From: Aerococcus kribbianus
Lineage (GTDB): Bacteria > Bacillota > Bacilli > Lactobacillales > Aerococcaceae
DNA length: 64,000 nucleotides
Assembly: GCF_026805545.1 (NCBI RefSeq)
Contig: NZ_JAPRFR010000003.1
Span: forward strand, 62,001-126,000
Direction: 5' to 3'
The stretch's first letter is position 1. Each line of letters starts with the position of its first letter. The position numbers and the translations under genes were made by a program. The notes below the pieces were generated by a model. The model was not told the DNA's origin. It did not search any database and worked only from the letters and a program-made list of their open reading frames with translations. Below, piece by piece: positions 47,311-56,462 of this stretch.

Positions 47311-48762
47311 CTAATCTTTTTTAGGTAACCAGACAGAAAGTCCGGTATGAGAACAAGTAAATATACCATAACCCTGGTCATCAATCTGTACAGGTGCTTG
47401 GTTAGATAAGCAGTCCACCCAATATTCTCCTGCATGACTAGGGCCCACCGACATACGCTTTTCTTGGGCGCCAGCATTAGAAACTAGGAGAGCTAAGCCT
47501 CCCGGATGGTCAATATCACCTTGCCGGGTCAAACCTATACAATGAGGCGCATCAAAATACTGAATTTCCTCCCCATAAGCATGGTGACGACGTAAGGACA
47601 GAAGTTTGTCTAAAATTTTTGCCATCCCTTGATAGTCTTCCCCTGCTGCAATACCATAGTAATCCCCATAAAAGAGGCAAGGTAAGCCTTGGGCCTGCAA
47701 TAAAATTAATGCATAAGCTTGGGCTTTAAAAGATTCTCCTACCCAAGATTCCAGGGCTTGGCCAGGTTGAGAGTCATGGTTGTCAACAAAAGTCACTGCC
47801 GCATCGGGATGAGTAACTACAAGACTGCCGGAAAATAGCTCACGTAAATCGTAGTCTGCTCCTTGAACAGCTGCCTGGTGAAAATTAAAATGTAGGACAA
47901 CATCGAAGAGTTGTAACTGCTGGTCAGTCTGTTCTAAATAATGCAATAAGGCAGGCGTATCATTTTCCCAGTACTCACCCACTACATAGAACTCTGGATA
48001 GTCTTGGTAAATTTCCTTTAATAAACGGTAGATAAAACGGCTATCCACATGTTTGATAGCATCCAAGCGACAGCCTTGTATCCCTGTTTCTTGAATCATC
48101 CATTTGGCCCAAGCAATCACTTCATCAGCCACTCGGTCATTGGAATAATCAACATCCGCAAACATCAGATAATCATAATTGCCATTTTCTGGGGCTACAT
48201 AATCGCCATGAGCCCAGCCTTTTTTAAATCCTTTAATCATGAAAATACCTGTTTCATCACGGGCCTGGTCATAGTCAACTCCTGAGAAACAGGTCCAATC
48301 CCATTTAAAATCAGAATATTTAGTGCCTCGGCCGGGAAAGGTAAACTTGGTCCACCCTTCAAGCTGACGAGGTGCACCTAACTTATGTTGCCGATCAAAT
48401 GGATCTACCGGATAAGCAGGGAAAGTTTCAGTTTGGTCGGCTCCTGCCCGATGGTTAAGTACCCAATCAGCTAGCGGTTTGATGCCAGCTGCTTTTAAGT
48501 GTTTAATTGCTGTTTGATAATCAACTTTACTGCCGTATTTAGTAGGGATGCCTCCTTTTTGTGGAAACTCGCCTAAGTCATACGGATCGTAAATTCCATA
48601 GCCAACATCTTGACTAGCAACTGCCTTACTAGCAGGTGGTAGCCATAAATGACTGATTCCCATGGCTTTTAAATGGTCAACATCCTGACTCAAGCGTTGC
48701 CAATGGTCATGCTGACTTGGCATTTCCCATTCGAAATATTGCATCATCGTTGGATTAGGCAT
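47311..48762 (-). CDS. Cytoplasmic alpha-amylase (GH13)
   Basis: A 483-residue (alpha/beta)8 glycosidase without a signal peptide, so it acts on internal or imported maltodextrins or glycogen-like polymer. GH13 regions: DWVLNHRAGAD (region I), GCRLDAIKH with the nucleophile Asp (II), VVGEYW with the acid Glu (III) and FVDNHDSQ with the transition-state Asp (IV). The order and the N-terminus MMQYFEWEMP match the AmyS-like intracellular group. GGAGG lies about 6 nt before the start; a TATAAT box is at about 48797. It heads a leftward run amylase-dut-radA-yacL. Confidence 0.92.
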   Translation of the reverse strand: MPNPTMMQYFEWEMPSQHDHWQRLSQDVDHLKAMGISHLWLPPASKAVASQDVGYGIYDPYDLGEFPQKGGIPTKYGSKVDYQTAIKHLKAAGIKPLADWVLNHRAGADQTETFPAYPVDPFDRQHKLGAPRQLEGWTKFTFPGRGTKYSDFKWDWTCFSGVDYDQARDETGIFMIKGFKKGWAHGDYVAPENGNYDYLMFADVDYSNDRVADEVIAWAKWMIQETGIQGCRLDAIKHVDSRFIYRLLKEIYQDYPEFYVVGEYWENDTPALLHYLEQTDQQLQLFDVVLHFNFHQAAVQGADYDLRELFSGSLVVTHPDAAVTFVDNHDSQPGQALESWVGESFKAQAYALILLQAQGLPCLFYGDYYGIAAGEDYQGMAKILDKLLSLRRHHAYGEEIQYFDAPHCIGLTRQGDIDHPGGLALLVSNAGAQEKRMSVGPSHAGEYWVDCLSNQAPVQIDDQGYGIFTCSHTGLSVWLPKKD

Positions 48763-48987
48763 AATTCCTCCCCTTCCAGAAAAGTCGTCTCCTTATTATA
48801 CTAGAAATACGCAGGCTTATCATTGCTAATCCCTAAAAGATTTCAAAAAAATTCCCTGATTTTCATTGTTAATCTGCTTTAAAAGCTTACTAATCTCTTG
48901 TAGAATAAGATAAGATATTGTACTTCAACAAATTAAGAGTCGATAATATCGGCTCTCACTACTCATCACTAAGGAGCAGCTCTTACT

Positions 48988-49659
48988 ATGGAATTAAAAT
49001 CATTATTAGTCTCTGTGACCATGCTTGGTCTATTAGCGGGTTGCCAGGTCAACAACAGTCAAGAAATTACAGATTCAGTTAACCAATCCTTCGCTGAACA
49101 AGCCAATTACCAACAAACAACCCTTATCGACCAACAAGATCCTAATAGCCATGGTCAAGCGCAAAAAACGAATCAGATTACAGTTAATGATGATAAAATG
49201 ACTGAAGCTAAAATTATCGTCAAACAAAATGACCAAGACCACCAATATCTAGAAATGAAACAAGAGAACGATGGCACTACCTATATTCGGGAAAATAATG
49301 ATGAATGGCTACAATCCGCCCATTCTAATCAGGAAATTGACCGCGTCACTTTACTCAGCTCCCAACAAGTGCAGCAGCTCTTCAATGTGATTGCCCAAGA
49401 AGGAACTTGGCAGCAATACCCCCAATCCACACAAATCGAATTTGCTGGTGAAAATGATGACTTACTCCACCTGTTAAACTCTGTCGCAAGCCAACAAATA
49501 AGCCCCGGAGCTCAACACCAGATTAGCATCCGTTTGAATCCTTCCTCAATAAATCAACCGATTAATACCATTATTTGGGAGATTAACGGAACCGGACGCA
49601 CTAAGGGCCAAGCCGTCAAAACTCGGGTTGAAATTCAATACACCGATTCCCTTGAATAA
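48988..49659 (+). CDS. Lipoprotein of unknown function
   Basis: A 223-residue protein with a short signal peptide and lipobox LLAGC, cysteine at residue 19. The mature part is rich in Gln, Asn and Thr and forms beta-type segments such as KTNQITVNDDKMTEAKIIVK and TYIRENNDEWLQ, resembling the general shape of Gram-positive DUF6612/LolA-like lipoproteins, but no family can be named firmly. AAGGAGC lies about 10 nt upstream. It overlaps nothing and is followed after 12 nt by a small membrane protein, so the two may form an operon. Confidence 0.75.
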   Translation: MELKSLLVSVTMLGLLAGCQVNNSQEITDSVNQSFAEQANYQQTTLIDQQDPNSHGQAQKTNQITVNDDKMTEAKIIVKQNDQDHQYLEMKQENDGTTYIRENNDEWLQSAHSNQEIDRVTLLSSQQVQQLFNVIAQEGTWQQYPQSTQIEFAGENDDLLHLLNSVASQQISPGAQHQISIRLNPSSINQPINTIIWEINGTGRTKGQAVKTRVEIQYTDSLE

Positions 49660-49671
49660 GGAGGAATGATT

Positions 49672-49863
49672 ATGAGTCGCTATACCCTAGGGATGCTCCT
49701 AGCTATAGGAACCATCCTATTGAATGTCTATATCATGTTTAAAGGTAAGAGCCAGGAAGGCATGACTACTGCCGAAGAAGGGCGCATTAAAGTCGTTGCT
49801 GGAGTCCTACTTATCCTTGCCTTTGTCGTTATTACTTTTGGTCAATATATGGGCTTAGAATAA
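49672..49863 (+). CDS. Small two-helix membrane protein, unknown
   Basis: A 63-residue protein with two membrane helices (about 4-22 and 40-58) separated by a charged turn (KGKSQEGMTTAEEGR). The chosen ATG 49672 has AAGGAGG 7 nt upstream; an ATG two codons earlier is too close to it. Probably co-transcribed with the preceding lipoprotein gene and closed by the terminator at 49907. Function not recognised. Confidence 0.75.
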   Translation: MSRYTLGMLLAIGTILLNVYIMFKGKSQEGMTTAEEGRIKVVAGVLLILAFVVITFGQYMGLE

Positions 49864-49906
49864 TTAAGCCACTTATGGTAAATGCCTCATTCAATTAATA
49901 GAGAAC

Positions 49907-49955
49907 ACTCCCCCTAAAGTAGACTCATTGCTAGTACTACTCTAGGGGGAGTTTT
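49907..49955. terminator. Bidirectional terminator
   Basis: Stem ACTCCCCCTA(A)AGTAG / CTACTCTAGGGGGAGT with a TTTTG tail, shared by the small membrane protein gene and the convergent M16C peptidase gene. Confidence 0.88.
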
Positions 49956-49988
49956 GTCTAATGAATTGTGACGTGAATTGATATTTTA

Positions 49989-52901
49989 TTAATCACTTTG
50001 TTCTTTTTCTTTCAAGGCACGTATATGGTCAAAGGCGAATTTACTGTCCAAGATATTTTGCTTGTTGCCTATTACCACAACTGCTGGATCAGCCATAATC
50101 TTATCCACAAAGTCAGCATAGCTTTGCAAATCAGTCAGACTGGTTGCTAAGGCTTCGGTAAGCCGACGATCAATCGCTTCCTTACTTATGCCTTTTAGAT
50201 AACGGGTTAACATGACTTGGTTAGCCTTGGCTGGAGTGATGGGATAGTGGAAGGCTTTCATTGAACCAATAATAAATTGGTCTAACTGAGATTGGGACAA
50301 TGATAGTTTACGAAGCGATTCCCCTATACCTCGGTAAGTAGTTAAGCTTTGATCAAGTTTAGGGTCACGATAAGAATAAGCTCCCAAATCACCAGAAGGT
50401 CTTATCGTTAAGCCAGCACCGTAAGCTCCGGATTGGACACGGATATGATCATAGAGGTAACCCTTAGACACGATATTAGCTAACACCAAGGCTTGGCCGC
50501 GATAATCATCACTAGCAAAACCGCCACCCATTGCCACATATTGAACATTTGAATTGGTCGTAATGGCTTGACTATTAATGGTTGGTAGCTCCAAATCAGG
50601 AAATGCTTGAACTTGACGCCCAGAAGAAGTTAAACCATGAGCAAAAGCTTGCAGCTCTGTTAGCAAGCTTTCTTTATCCGATGCATCTGCAGCCAAACTC
50701 ACGATTAAGCGGTCACGATCCCAAATTAAGTTATTAATTTCTCGAATTCGCTCTTGCCAACTAGCGAATTCTTGATCAAAATGAGCCAAAAATTCAACCA
50801 AGTGGTCATAGTAGGCAAGACCAGCTAAGCGTTCACCGTAAAGGCTGGCTTGAGAGTAGAAAGACCGCAAACGTGCTAAAGCCGCTTGGTGTCCTGAAGC
50901 TTCAAAGTATTGTTCCATCTCGGTTTTAACCCGGGTTAATATATTTTTAATCCGAGCTTTTTGGCTAAAGTCAGAACAAGTAATAATTTCTGTAACTAAG
51001 TCTAAGGCCGGTTGACTATTATCTCCAATCGCCGCAAAATCAATCGCCATTTGACTCTTATAAGACTCACTATCCAAGGCGTAAACTTTAGGTTGGAAGG
51101 ACAAGCCCGCTGTTAACTTCATTAATTCTGTATCCAAATCTTGGTAGCTATAGTTTTCAGTAGGCAGAGCGCCTAGAAGGATGGCTAAGTCTTTGAGATA
51201 AGGAATGGCATCCGCTGAAATTTGATCAAGGGCAAAAGACAAGCTAATATAACGCACACCAGCTGCCTCTTGGCCATGAAAAAGGATTAGTGGTGAGTGA
51301 GACAGCGTTTCTTCTGGAATCACTTGAGTTTTTGTGGGGACATCGTCTAAGTGCAATTGTGGCAACTTCGCTAAGTCTTCTGCTTGATCTGCTTGATTTT
51401 GATACTCACGTAAAGATAGATTATCTTGAATAAGCTGATCAATTTCTGCTTGTGAGAGTCGGGCTTTTTCTTGGGCCAGTTTTTCTTCTAAAGTCTGGTC
51501 CTGGCTGATAAAATAATTAGCTTGCGGTTCATGAATTAATACTTGCTTAGTCTTAGCCTCAACTAGACGATTGTGAATAATCTTTTCATAGTAATCGCTC
51601 TGTAATTGCTCTCTAAAGAAAGCAAAAGACGACTCATATTCCAAACCAGAGAGCGGCCGTTCACCATAACGCCATACAGATAACATCTGAATACTGTGGG
51701 TAATGCCGCGCATGGCCCCACCTGCTTGACGGTAATAAAATTCACGGGAATTCATAATCGCTGCCAGCAAATTGCGGTCAAGACCCTGTTTTGCTACCCT
51801 AGCTAGAGTCTCTTCAATAATAGCTACGATTTGGTCAGCTTGTTGGCTGTTCATATTCTCTACAATGATGCCAAAATCTTGATAATACCCATCAGCCGGA
51901 TAGGCGGAAATGTCTTCAGCATAGCCTGCTTCAACTATCGCTTGACGCAAAGGACTAGCTTCAGCATCTACCAAAGCCTCAGCCAATAGTGGTAGCAAGA
52001 AAGCTTCCTCCCTATTAGTCACAGTGGTAAAGGGTAGCGTATAAGTCAAATAAGAATGTTGGTCTGCGGTCATCGTGTCATCAGCAGGATAAGTCAGCGT
52101 TTTTACTTTGTTTTCACATGGAATAGTTGGCAAGGCCAGGCTAATCGGCTGATCATTAGTCGTAAACTCAGCAAAATATTCCTCATCAATTTGGGCTAAA
52201 GCACGGTCTATATCTACTGCGCCATATAAACATAGCAAGGCATTATCAGGGCGGTAGTGGTCTTGGTGGAATCGACAAAAGTCTTGATAGGTCAAGTCAG
52301 GAATAACATAAGGATTCCCACCCGATTCATGGCTATAAGTCGACTGAGGATGGAGATTTTCTGCCACCGCACTCACAATGGCACGATCGACATCAGCAAA
52401 AGCACCCCGCATTTCGTTATAAACAACCCCACTTATAGTAATAGGATCTTCTGAACTTAAAATTTCCTTGTGCCAACCCTCTTGCTTAAAGATATTCGGC
52501 TGACTTAACATCTTAGGATAAAAAACCGCATCCAAGTACACATCCATTAAATGATGAAAATCCTCTTCATTCATAGACGACACCGGATATACAGTCATAT
52601 CAGAAAAAGTTAAGGCATTAAGAAAAGTTGCCATAGAGGTCTTCATCATTTGCATGAAGGGGTCTTTAACCGAATACTTACGTGACCCTGATAAGACCGA
52701 ATGTTCAACGATATGTGCTACACCTGTTGAATCTTCCGGAGGGGTTAAAAAACCAATGGCAAAACTACGATTACGGTCATCATTATCTATCCACATGACC
52801 TGGCCACCTGATTGCGGATGGTCAAATCGCCAAACTGTCGCATCGATGTCGGCAAGATATTCTTTACTTATTTCATTAAAACCATGCTTATAATTTGTCA
52901 C
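49989..52901 (-). CDS. M16C-family metalloprotease (presequence-protease-like)
   Basis: A 970-residue cytoplasmic zinc peptidase of the insulinase superfamily. The inverted zinc motif is HIVEH near residue 63, with the third ligand Glu expected about 75-80 residues later in NEMRGAFADVD. Four homologous domains in two halves form a closed chamber that degrades peptides. It starts with GTG (52901), the upstream site being a weak AAGGGATAG. Single gene, 47 nt downstream of glnR. Substrates in bacteria are unknown. Confidence 0.88.
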   Translation of the reverse strand: MTNYKHGFNEISKEYLADIDATVWRFDHPQSGGQVMWIDNDDRNRSFAIGFLTPPEDSTGVAHIVEHSVLSGSRKYSVKDPFMQMMKTSMATFLNALTFSDMTVYPVSSMNEEDFHHLMDVYLDAVFYPKMLSQPNIFKQEGWHKEILSSEDPITISGVVYNEMRGAFADVDRAIVSAVAENLHPQSTYSHESGGNPYVIPDLTYQDFCRFHQDHYRPDNALLCLYGAVDIDRALAQIDEEYFAEFTTNDQPISLALPTIPCENKVKTLTYPADDTMTADQHSYLTYTLPFTTVTNREEAFLLPLLAEALVDAEASPLRQAIVEAGYAEDISAYPADGYYQDFGIIVENMNSQQADQIVAIIEETLARVAKQGLDRNLLAAIMNSREFYYRQAGGAMRGITHSIQMLSVWRYGERPLSGLEYESSFAFFREQLQSDYYEKIIHNRLVEAKTKQVLIHEPQANYFISQDQTLEEKLAQEKARLSQAEIDQLIQDNLSLREYQNQADQAEDLAKLPQLHLDDVPTKTQVIPEETLSHSPLILFHGQEAAGVRYISLSFALDQISADAIPYLKDLAILLGALPTENYSYQDLDTELMKLTAGLSFQPKVYALDSESYKSQMAIDFAAIGDNSQPALDLVTEIITCSDFSQKARIKNILTRVKTEMEQYFEASGHQAALARLRSFYSQASLYGERLAGLAYYDHLVEFLAHFDQEFASWQERIREINNLIWDRDRLIVSLAADASDKESLLTELQAFAHGLTSSGRQVQAFPDLELPTINSQAITTNSNVQYVAMGGGFASDDYRGQALVLANIVSKGYLYDHIRVQSGAYGAGLTIRPSGDLGAYSYRDPKLDQSLTTYRGIGESLRKLSLSQSQLDQFIIGSMKAFHYPITPAKANQVMLTRYLKGISKEAIDRRLTEALATSLTDLQSYADFVDKIMADPAVVVIGNKQNILDSKFAFDHIRALKEKEQSD

Positions 52902-52948
52902 TACTTATCTATCCCTTCAATTACTAAAAATTCTGCCTTGAGCATTAC

Positions 52949-53308
52949 TTAATAATTATGGCTGAAGTCCTCAGGTTGGACAAAGCCCCCTTGATTAAGA
53001 ATCTCATTATAAAGAATCTGACGCACATCTTCATCGGTGAGCTGTCTTTCTTTGCTTTTACTCTTAGGACGATGATATTTATTATAGATTGCTTGCACAC
53101 TCAAACCTTCTTGGATGTAATCCTTTATTTCCAATAAACGATCCACATCATTTAAGGAATACATCCGACGATTGGTATCCGTTCGTTGCGGTTTCACTAA
53201 TTGGCGTTCTTCATAATAACGAATTTGGCGTGCACTGAGATCAGTTAACTTCATCACCGTGCCAATCGGAAAAACAGCCAAAGACCGTCGTAACTCCTTT
53301 TCTCTCAT
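52949..53308 (-). CDS. glnR: MerR-type nitrogen regulator GlnR
   Basis: A 119-residue MerR-fold repressor. The N-terminus MREKELRRSLAVFPIGTVMK and the DNA-binding segment LTDLSARQIRYYEERQLVKP then NRRMYSLNDVDRLLEIKDYI match GlnR closely. The short C-terminal tail of GlnR senses feedback-inhibited glutamine synthetase. A perfect GlnR box overlaps its promoter. In most Firmicutes glnA follows at once; here the next gene is an unrelated peptidase. Confidence 0.93.
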   Translation of the reverse strand: MREKELRRSLAVFPIGTVMKLTDLSARQIRYYEERQLVKPQRTDTNRRMYSLNDVDRLLEIKDYIQEGLSVQAIYNKYHRPKSKSKERQLTDEDVRQILYNEILNQGGFVQPEDFSHNY

Positions 53309-53346
53309 TGCAATCTCCCCCTCATTGTCATTAATAATTAAGCTAA

Positions 53347-53375
53347 TGTTAATTTAGTTAACATATGAAGTCAAC
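53347..53375 (-). promoter_or_regulatory. Promoter of glnR
   Basis: -35 TTGACT (53370-53375), 17-nt spacer, -10 TAACAT (53347-53352) on the minus strand, overlapped by the GlnR box. Confidence 0.7.
53348..53364. promoter_or_regulatory. GlnR box
   Basis: TGTTA-N7-TAACA, a perfect fit to the GlnR/TnrA consensus TGTNA-N7-TNACA. It covers the -10 and part of the spacer of the glnR promoter, so bound GlnR would block its own transcription. Confidence 0.9.
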
Positions 53376-53435
53376 TTATACTCCCCAGCTTTTTGTAGTA
53401 TAATTGGAAAGCATTAAAGTCTAAGGAGGTCAGTC

Positions 53436-54332
53436 ATGTCAAATCAAGAAGAATTACGTTGGGCGCGCCGAGGAACCCTTCTTGCCATCCTAGCTTATGC
53501 GGTAATTGCTGGTGCCAAGTTACTCTTTGGTCATCGCTTAGGATCACAAGCCTTATTCGCAGATGGACTAAATAACTTTTCTGATACCATTTCATCTACT
53601 GTCCTATTAATCGGTGTGCAAGTCGCCTATCGTCCAGCTGACAAAAACCACCAATATGGTCACCGGAAGTTTGAAGCCATCACTACCTTGATGGTCTCTT
53701 TTATTATCTTGTATATTGGTATTCAGGTAAGCCTTAATTCTATCGAAGACATCCTCACCCCTAGTATCAATCAAGCACCCGACCCTAACACGGTTTGGAT
53801 TGCTATCGGCTCAGCTTTGCTCATGTTAGCAGTCTATACTTTCAATAATAACATCGCCCGCAAAATAAAAAGCAGTGCCCTAAAAGCCTCAGCCAAGGAT
53901 AATTTAGCTGATGCCCTAACCTCCTTACTGACTGCTGGCGCAATCTTCACCAGCCAATTCAATCTTTATTGGTTGGATGGGTTAATGGCCTTAGTTATCG
54001 GTTTAATTATTATCAAGGCAGGTTGGGAAATATTTGCTGAATCTACCTTTGCTCTGTCTGATGGTTTCTCAGCTGCTGATATCGACCGCTATCAAACCAC
54101 CATCAACAAAGTTCCAGGGGTACTGGCTATAAAGGATCTACGTGGCCGTAACTATGGTCCCCATGTCTACCTCGATGTCACCATCTTAGTAGACCCGAAT
54201 CTCTCGGTGAGAGATGGTCACGATATCACCATTGCCGTCGAAAAAGTTCTCTATATGACCCATTTTATTGAAATGGTTGATGTCCATGTCGAACCCTATG
54301 AAAAAAGTCATTTACCCAAAGAAAATCATTAA
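53436..54332 (+). CDS. Cation diffusion facilitator family exporter
   Basis: A 298-residue CDF protein with six membrane helices in the first ~205 residues and a cytoplasmic metal-sensing C-terminal domain ending in DVHVEPY. The metal sites read ADGLNNFSD in helix 2 and DNLADALTS in helix 5; having Asp-Asp rather than His-Asp pairs suggests Mn or Fe export (MntE-like), although this is not decisive. TAAGGAGGTC lies 7 nt before ATG. A TATAAT box lies at 53398-53403. Confidence 0.88.
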   Translation: MSNQEELRWARRGTLLAILAYAVIAGAKLLFGHRLGSQALFADGLNNFSDTISSTVLLIGVQVAYRPADKNHQYGHRKFEAITTLMVSFIILYIGIQVSLNSIEDILTPSINQAPDPNTVWIAIGSALLMLAVYTFNNNIARKIKSSALKASAKDNLADALTSLLTAGAIFTSQFNLYWLDGLMALVIGLIIIKAGWEIFAESTFALSDGFSAADIDRYQTTINKVPGVLAIKDLRGRNYGPHVYLDVTILVDPNLSVRDGHDITIAVEKVLYMTHFIEMVDVHVEPYEKSHLPKENH

Positions 54333-54367
54333 AAACCAATGCAACTTAGCCGCCTTAATTGAATCAT

Positions 54368-54396
54368 TTGTCACCCCCTATTAATATTGCTAAAAT
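54368..54396 (+). promoter_or_regulatory. Promoter of dhaMKL
   Basis: -35 TTGTCA (54368-54373), 17-nt spacer, -10 TAAAAT (54391-54396), 35 nt before dhaM. Confidence 0.75.
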
Positions 54397-54430
54397 AAAG
54401 GTGTAATCGGATTCAAAAAAGGAGGCACTT

Positions 54431-54814
54431 ATGCAAACATTGATTTTGGTTTCCCATAGCCTACAAATTACTGATGGGATTAAAGCACTTTTAGAAGAAA
54501 TGGTTCCCAATGAAGACAACAGTTTTGAAGTTTTATCTGCAGGAGGAACTGAAGAGGGAGAAATCGGCACTTCCCCGACTCGGGTCTTAGAACAAATTCA
54601 AGCTGCCCAAGGGGAAAGAATATATTTATTTACTGATATGGGTAGTGCCGTCTTATCTAGTGAAACTGCTCTAGACTTTCTAGATGATGACAAGAAGGAA
54701 AGAGTCACCATTCTCGAGAGCCCTATTGTGGAGTCAGCCTATGTGGCCGCAGTACAAACCACTATTGGCGCCTCACATGACGATTTATTGCAAGCCATCA
54801 AAGATCAAGCCTAA
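54431..54814 (+). CDS. dhaM: Dihydroxyacetone kinase phosphotransferase subunit DhaM
   Basis: A 127-residue EIIA(Man)-like domain that passes phosphate from HPr to the ADP on DhaL. The active His9 is in LVSHSLQI. Only the EIIA domain is present, without the HPr and EI-like parts seen in enterobacterial DhaM, as is normal in Firmicutes. AAAGGAGG lies 6 nt upstream. First gene of dhaM-dhaK-dhaL, an unusual but known order. Confidence 0.93.
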   Translation: MQTLILVSHSLQITDGIKALLEEMVPNEDNSFEVLSAGGTEEGEIGTSPTRVLEQIQAAQGERIYLFTDMGSAVLSSETALDFLDDDKKERVTILESPIVESAYVAAVQTTIGASHDDLLQAIKDQA

Positions 54815-54826
54815 GGAGGACTGACC

Positions 54827-55816
54827 ATGAAAAAGATTATCAATGATCCCAGCCAAGTCGTCAATGACATGTTAAAAGGAATGTCAAGTGCTCATCCTGA
54901 TTTATTGGAACGATTGCCCGAATCCAATGTTATCCACCGTATAGCAGAAACACCTGATAAAGTTGGATTAGTTTCTGGCGGAGGCTCTGGTCATGAACCC
55001 AGTCACGCTGGTTTTGTGGGGCAAGGCATGTTATCTGCTGCAGTATGTGGTGAAGTCTTTACTTCCCCAACCCCTGACCAAATCTTAACTGCCATCAAAG
55101 CCTCTGATAATGGCCAAGGTGTTTTTTTAATCATCAAGAACTACACCGGTGATGTCATGAACTTCGAAATGGCTCAAGAATTCGCTGAAGCAGAAGGTAT
55201 CCAAACAGCTGCTATTGTTGTTGATGACGATATTGCTATCGAAGATTCCACCTTTACTGCTGGAAAACGTGGCGTTGCGGGAACTGTTTTAATGCACAAA
55301 ATTATGGGCTACTACGCCGACCAAGGCAAATCCCTCAGTGAACTAAGTGAGATTGCCGAACAAGTTAACGCTAACTTAAATACTATTGGACTAGCTCTAA
55401 CTGCGGCAACTGTTCCTGAAGTAGGCAAACCTGGTTTTGACATTGCTGACGATGAATTTGAGTTTGGTATTGGAATTCATGGAGAACCTGGTTACCGGCG
55501 CGAAAAAATCAAAAGCTCCCATGATATGGCAGCTGAATTGGTCCAACAACTCAAGAAAACTTTTGACTGGCAAGCAGGCGATGAATACGCTGTCTTAGTT
55601 AATTCTATGGGCGGCACTCCACAAATGGAACTTTATATCTTCTGGAACGATGTGCAAGCCTTGCTCGCAGAAGACGGCCTCAAGATAAAATGGGTCAAAG
55701 TAGACGAACTGATGACGAGTCTAGAAATGCAAGGGGCTTCATTAACTCTCTTGCATCTTGACCATACCGACTGGTTAACGGCCCTACAGGCACCCGTTGA
55801 TGTACTAGCATGGTAG
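54827..55816 (+). CDS. dhaK: Dihydroxyacetone kinase substrate-binding subunit DhaK
   Basis: A 329-residue subunit that binds dihydroxyacetone as a hemiaminal on a histidine. The Gly-rich motif SGGGSGHEPSHAGFVG near residue 47 and the covalent His in GIGIHGEPGYRR (near 219) are clear. It lies 12 nt after dhaM and overlaps the open frame of dhaL. With DhaL and DhaM it converts dihydroxyacetone to its phosphate using PEP. Confidence 0.96.
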   Translation: MKKIINDPSQVVNDMLKGMSSAHPDLLERLPESNVIHRIAETPDKVGLVSGGGSGHEPSHAGFVGQGMLSAAVCGEVFTSPTPDQILTAIKASDNGQGVFLIIKNYTGDVMNFEMAQEFAEAEGIQTAAIVVDDDIAIEDSTFTAGKRGVAGTVLMHKIMGYYADQGKSLSELSEIAEQVNANLNTIGLALTAATVPEVGKPGFDIADDEFEFGIGIHGEPGYRREKIKSSHDMAAELVQQLKKTFDWQAGDEYAVLVNSMGGTPQMELYIFWNDVQALLAEDGLKIKWVKVDELMTSLEMQGASLTLLHLDHTDWLTALQAPVDVLAW

Positions 55817-55830
55817 GAGGAATGAAGACA

Positions 55831-56403
55831 ATGGAATTACAAAAAAACCAAGCATGGTTAGACGACTGGCTAGCAGATTTAAAAGCTAACAAGGACTACC
55901 TTAGTCAACTTGATCAAAAAATTGGCGATGGCGACCATGGTAATAATATGGCCCGAGGCGCCAAAGCCGTAGAAGATAAGCTTGCTGAAAAACCAGCCGA
56001 AAATACCTCAGATCTTTTTATGCAAGTTGCCCAACTTCTAATGAGTAAAATTGGAGGTGCATCTGGCCCCCTTTATGGTTCAGCCTTCCTAGCCATGGCG
56101 ACAGCTGTCAAAAACTCTGACGACTTAACCGCTATTTTCGCTGCTGGTTTAGATAAGATTAAACAACGAGGTAAAGCAGAAACAGGTGAGAAAACGATGG
56201 TCGATATGTGGCAAGCTGCTATCGATGCCCTAGAAGCTGATGACATCAGCATTGACCGCCTTGACCAAGCCCGAGACGAAATTATTGCGATGAAAGCTAG
56301 CAAAGGCCGGGCCTCTTACTATGGTGATCGATCAGTTGGAGAAATGGATCCTGGTGCTGAATCGTCTTACTATCTCTTCAAAAATGTATTCAAACAAGTT
56401 TAA
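55831..56403 (+). CDS. dhaL: Dihydroxyacetone kinase ADP-binding subunit DhaL
   Basis: A 190-residue helical barrel holding ADP as a cofactor. The metal-binding loop DQKIGDGDHGNNMARG near residue 30 with its three Asp residues, and GGASGPLYGSAF near 76, are diagnostic. ATG 55831 is chosen because GGAGGA lies about 10 nt upstream; ATG 55822 is too close. Third gene of the operon. Confidence 0.94.
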   Translation: MELQKNQAWLDDWLADLKANKDYLSQLDQKIGDGDHGNNMARGAKAVEDKLAEKPAENTSDLFMQVAQLLMSKIGGASGPLYGSAFLAMATAVKNSDDLTAIFAAGLDKIKQRGKAETGEKTMVDMWQAAIDALEADDISIDRLDQARDEIIAMKASKGRASYYGDRSVGEMDPGAESSYYLFKNVFKQV

Positions 56404-56407
56404 ATAA

Positions 56408-56452
56408 TAAAAATCCTAGGTGACTAAATCGGCAATCACCTAGGATTTTATT
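56408..56452. terminator. Bidirectional terminator of dhaMKL
   Basis: Perfect 14-bp stem AAAATCCTAGGTGA / TCACCTAGGATTTT; also serves the convergent dehydrogenase gene. Confidence 0.92.
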
Positions 56453-56462
56453 ATATTATTAG

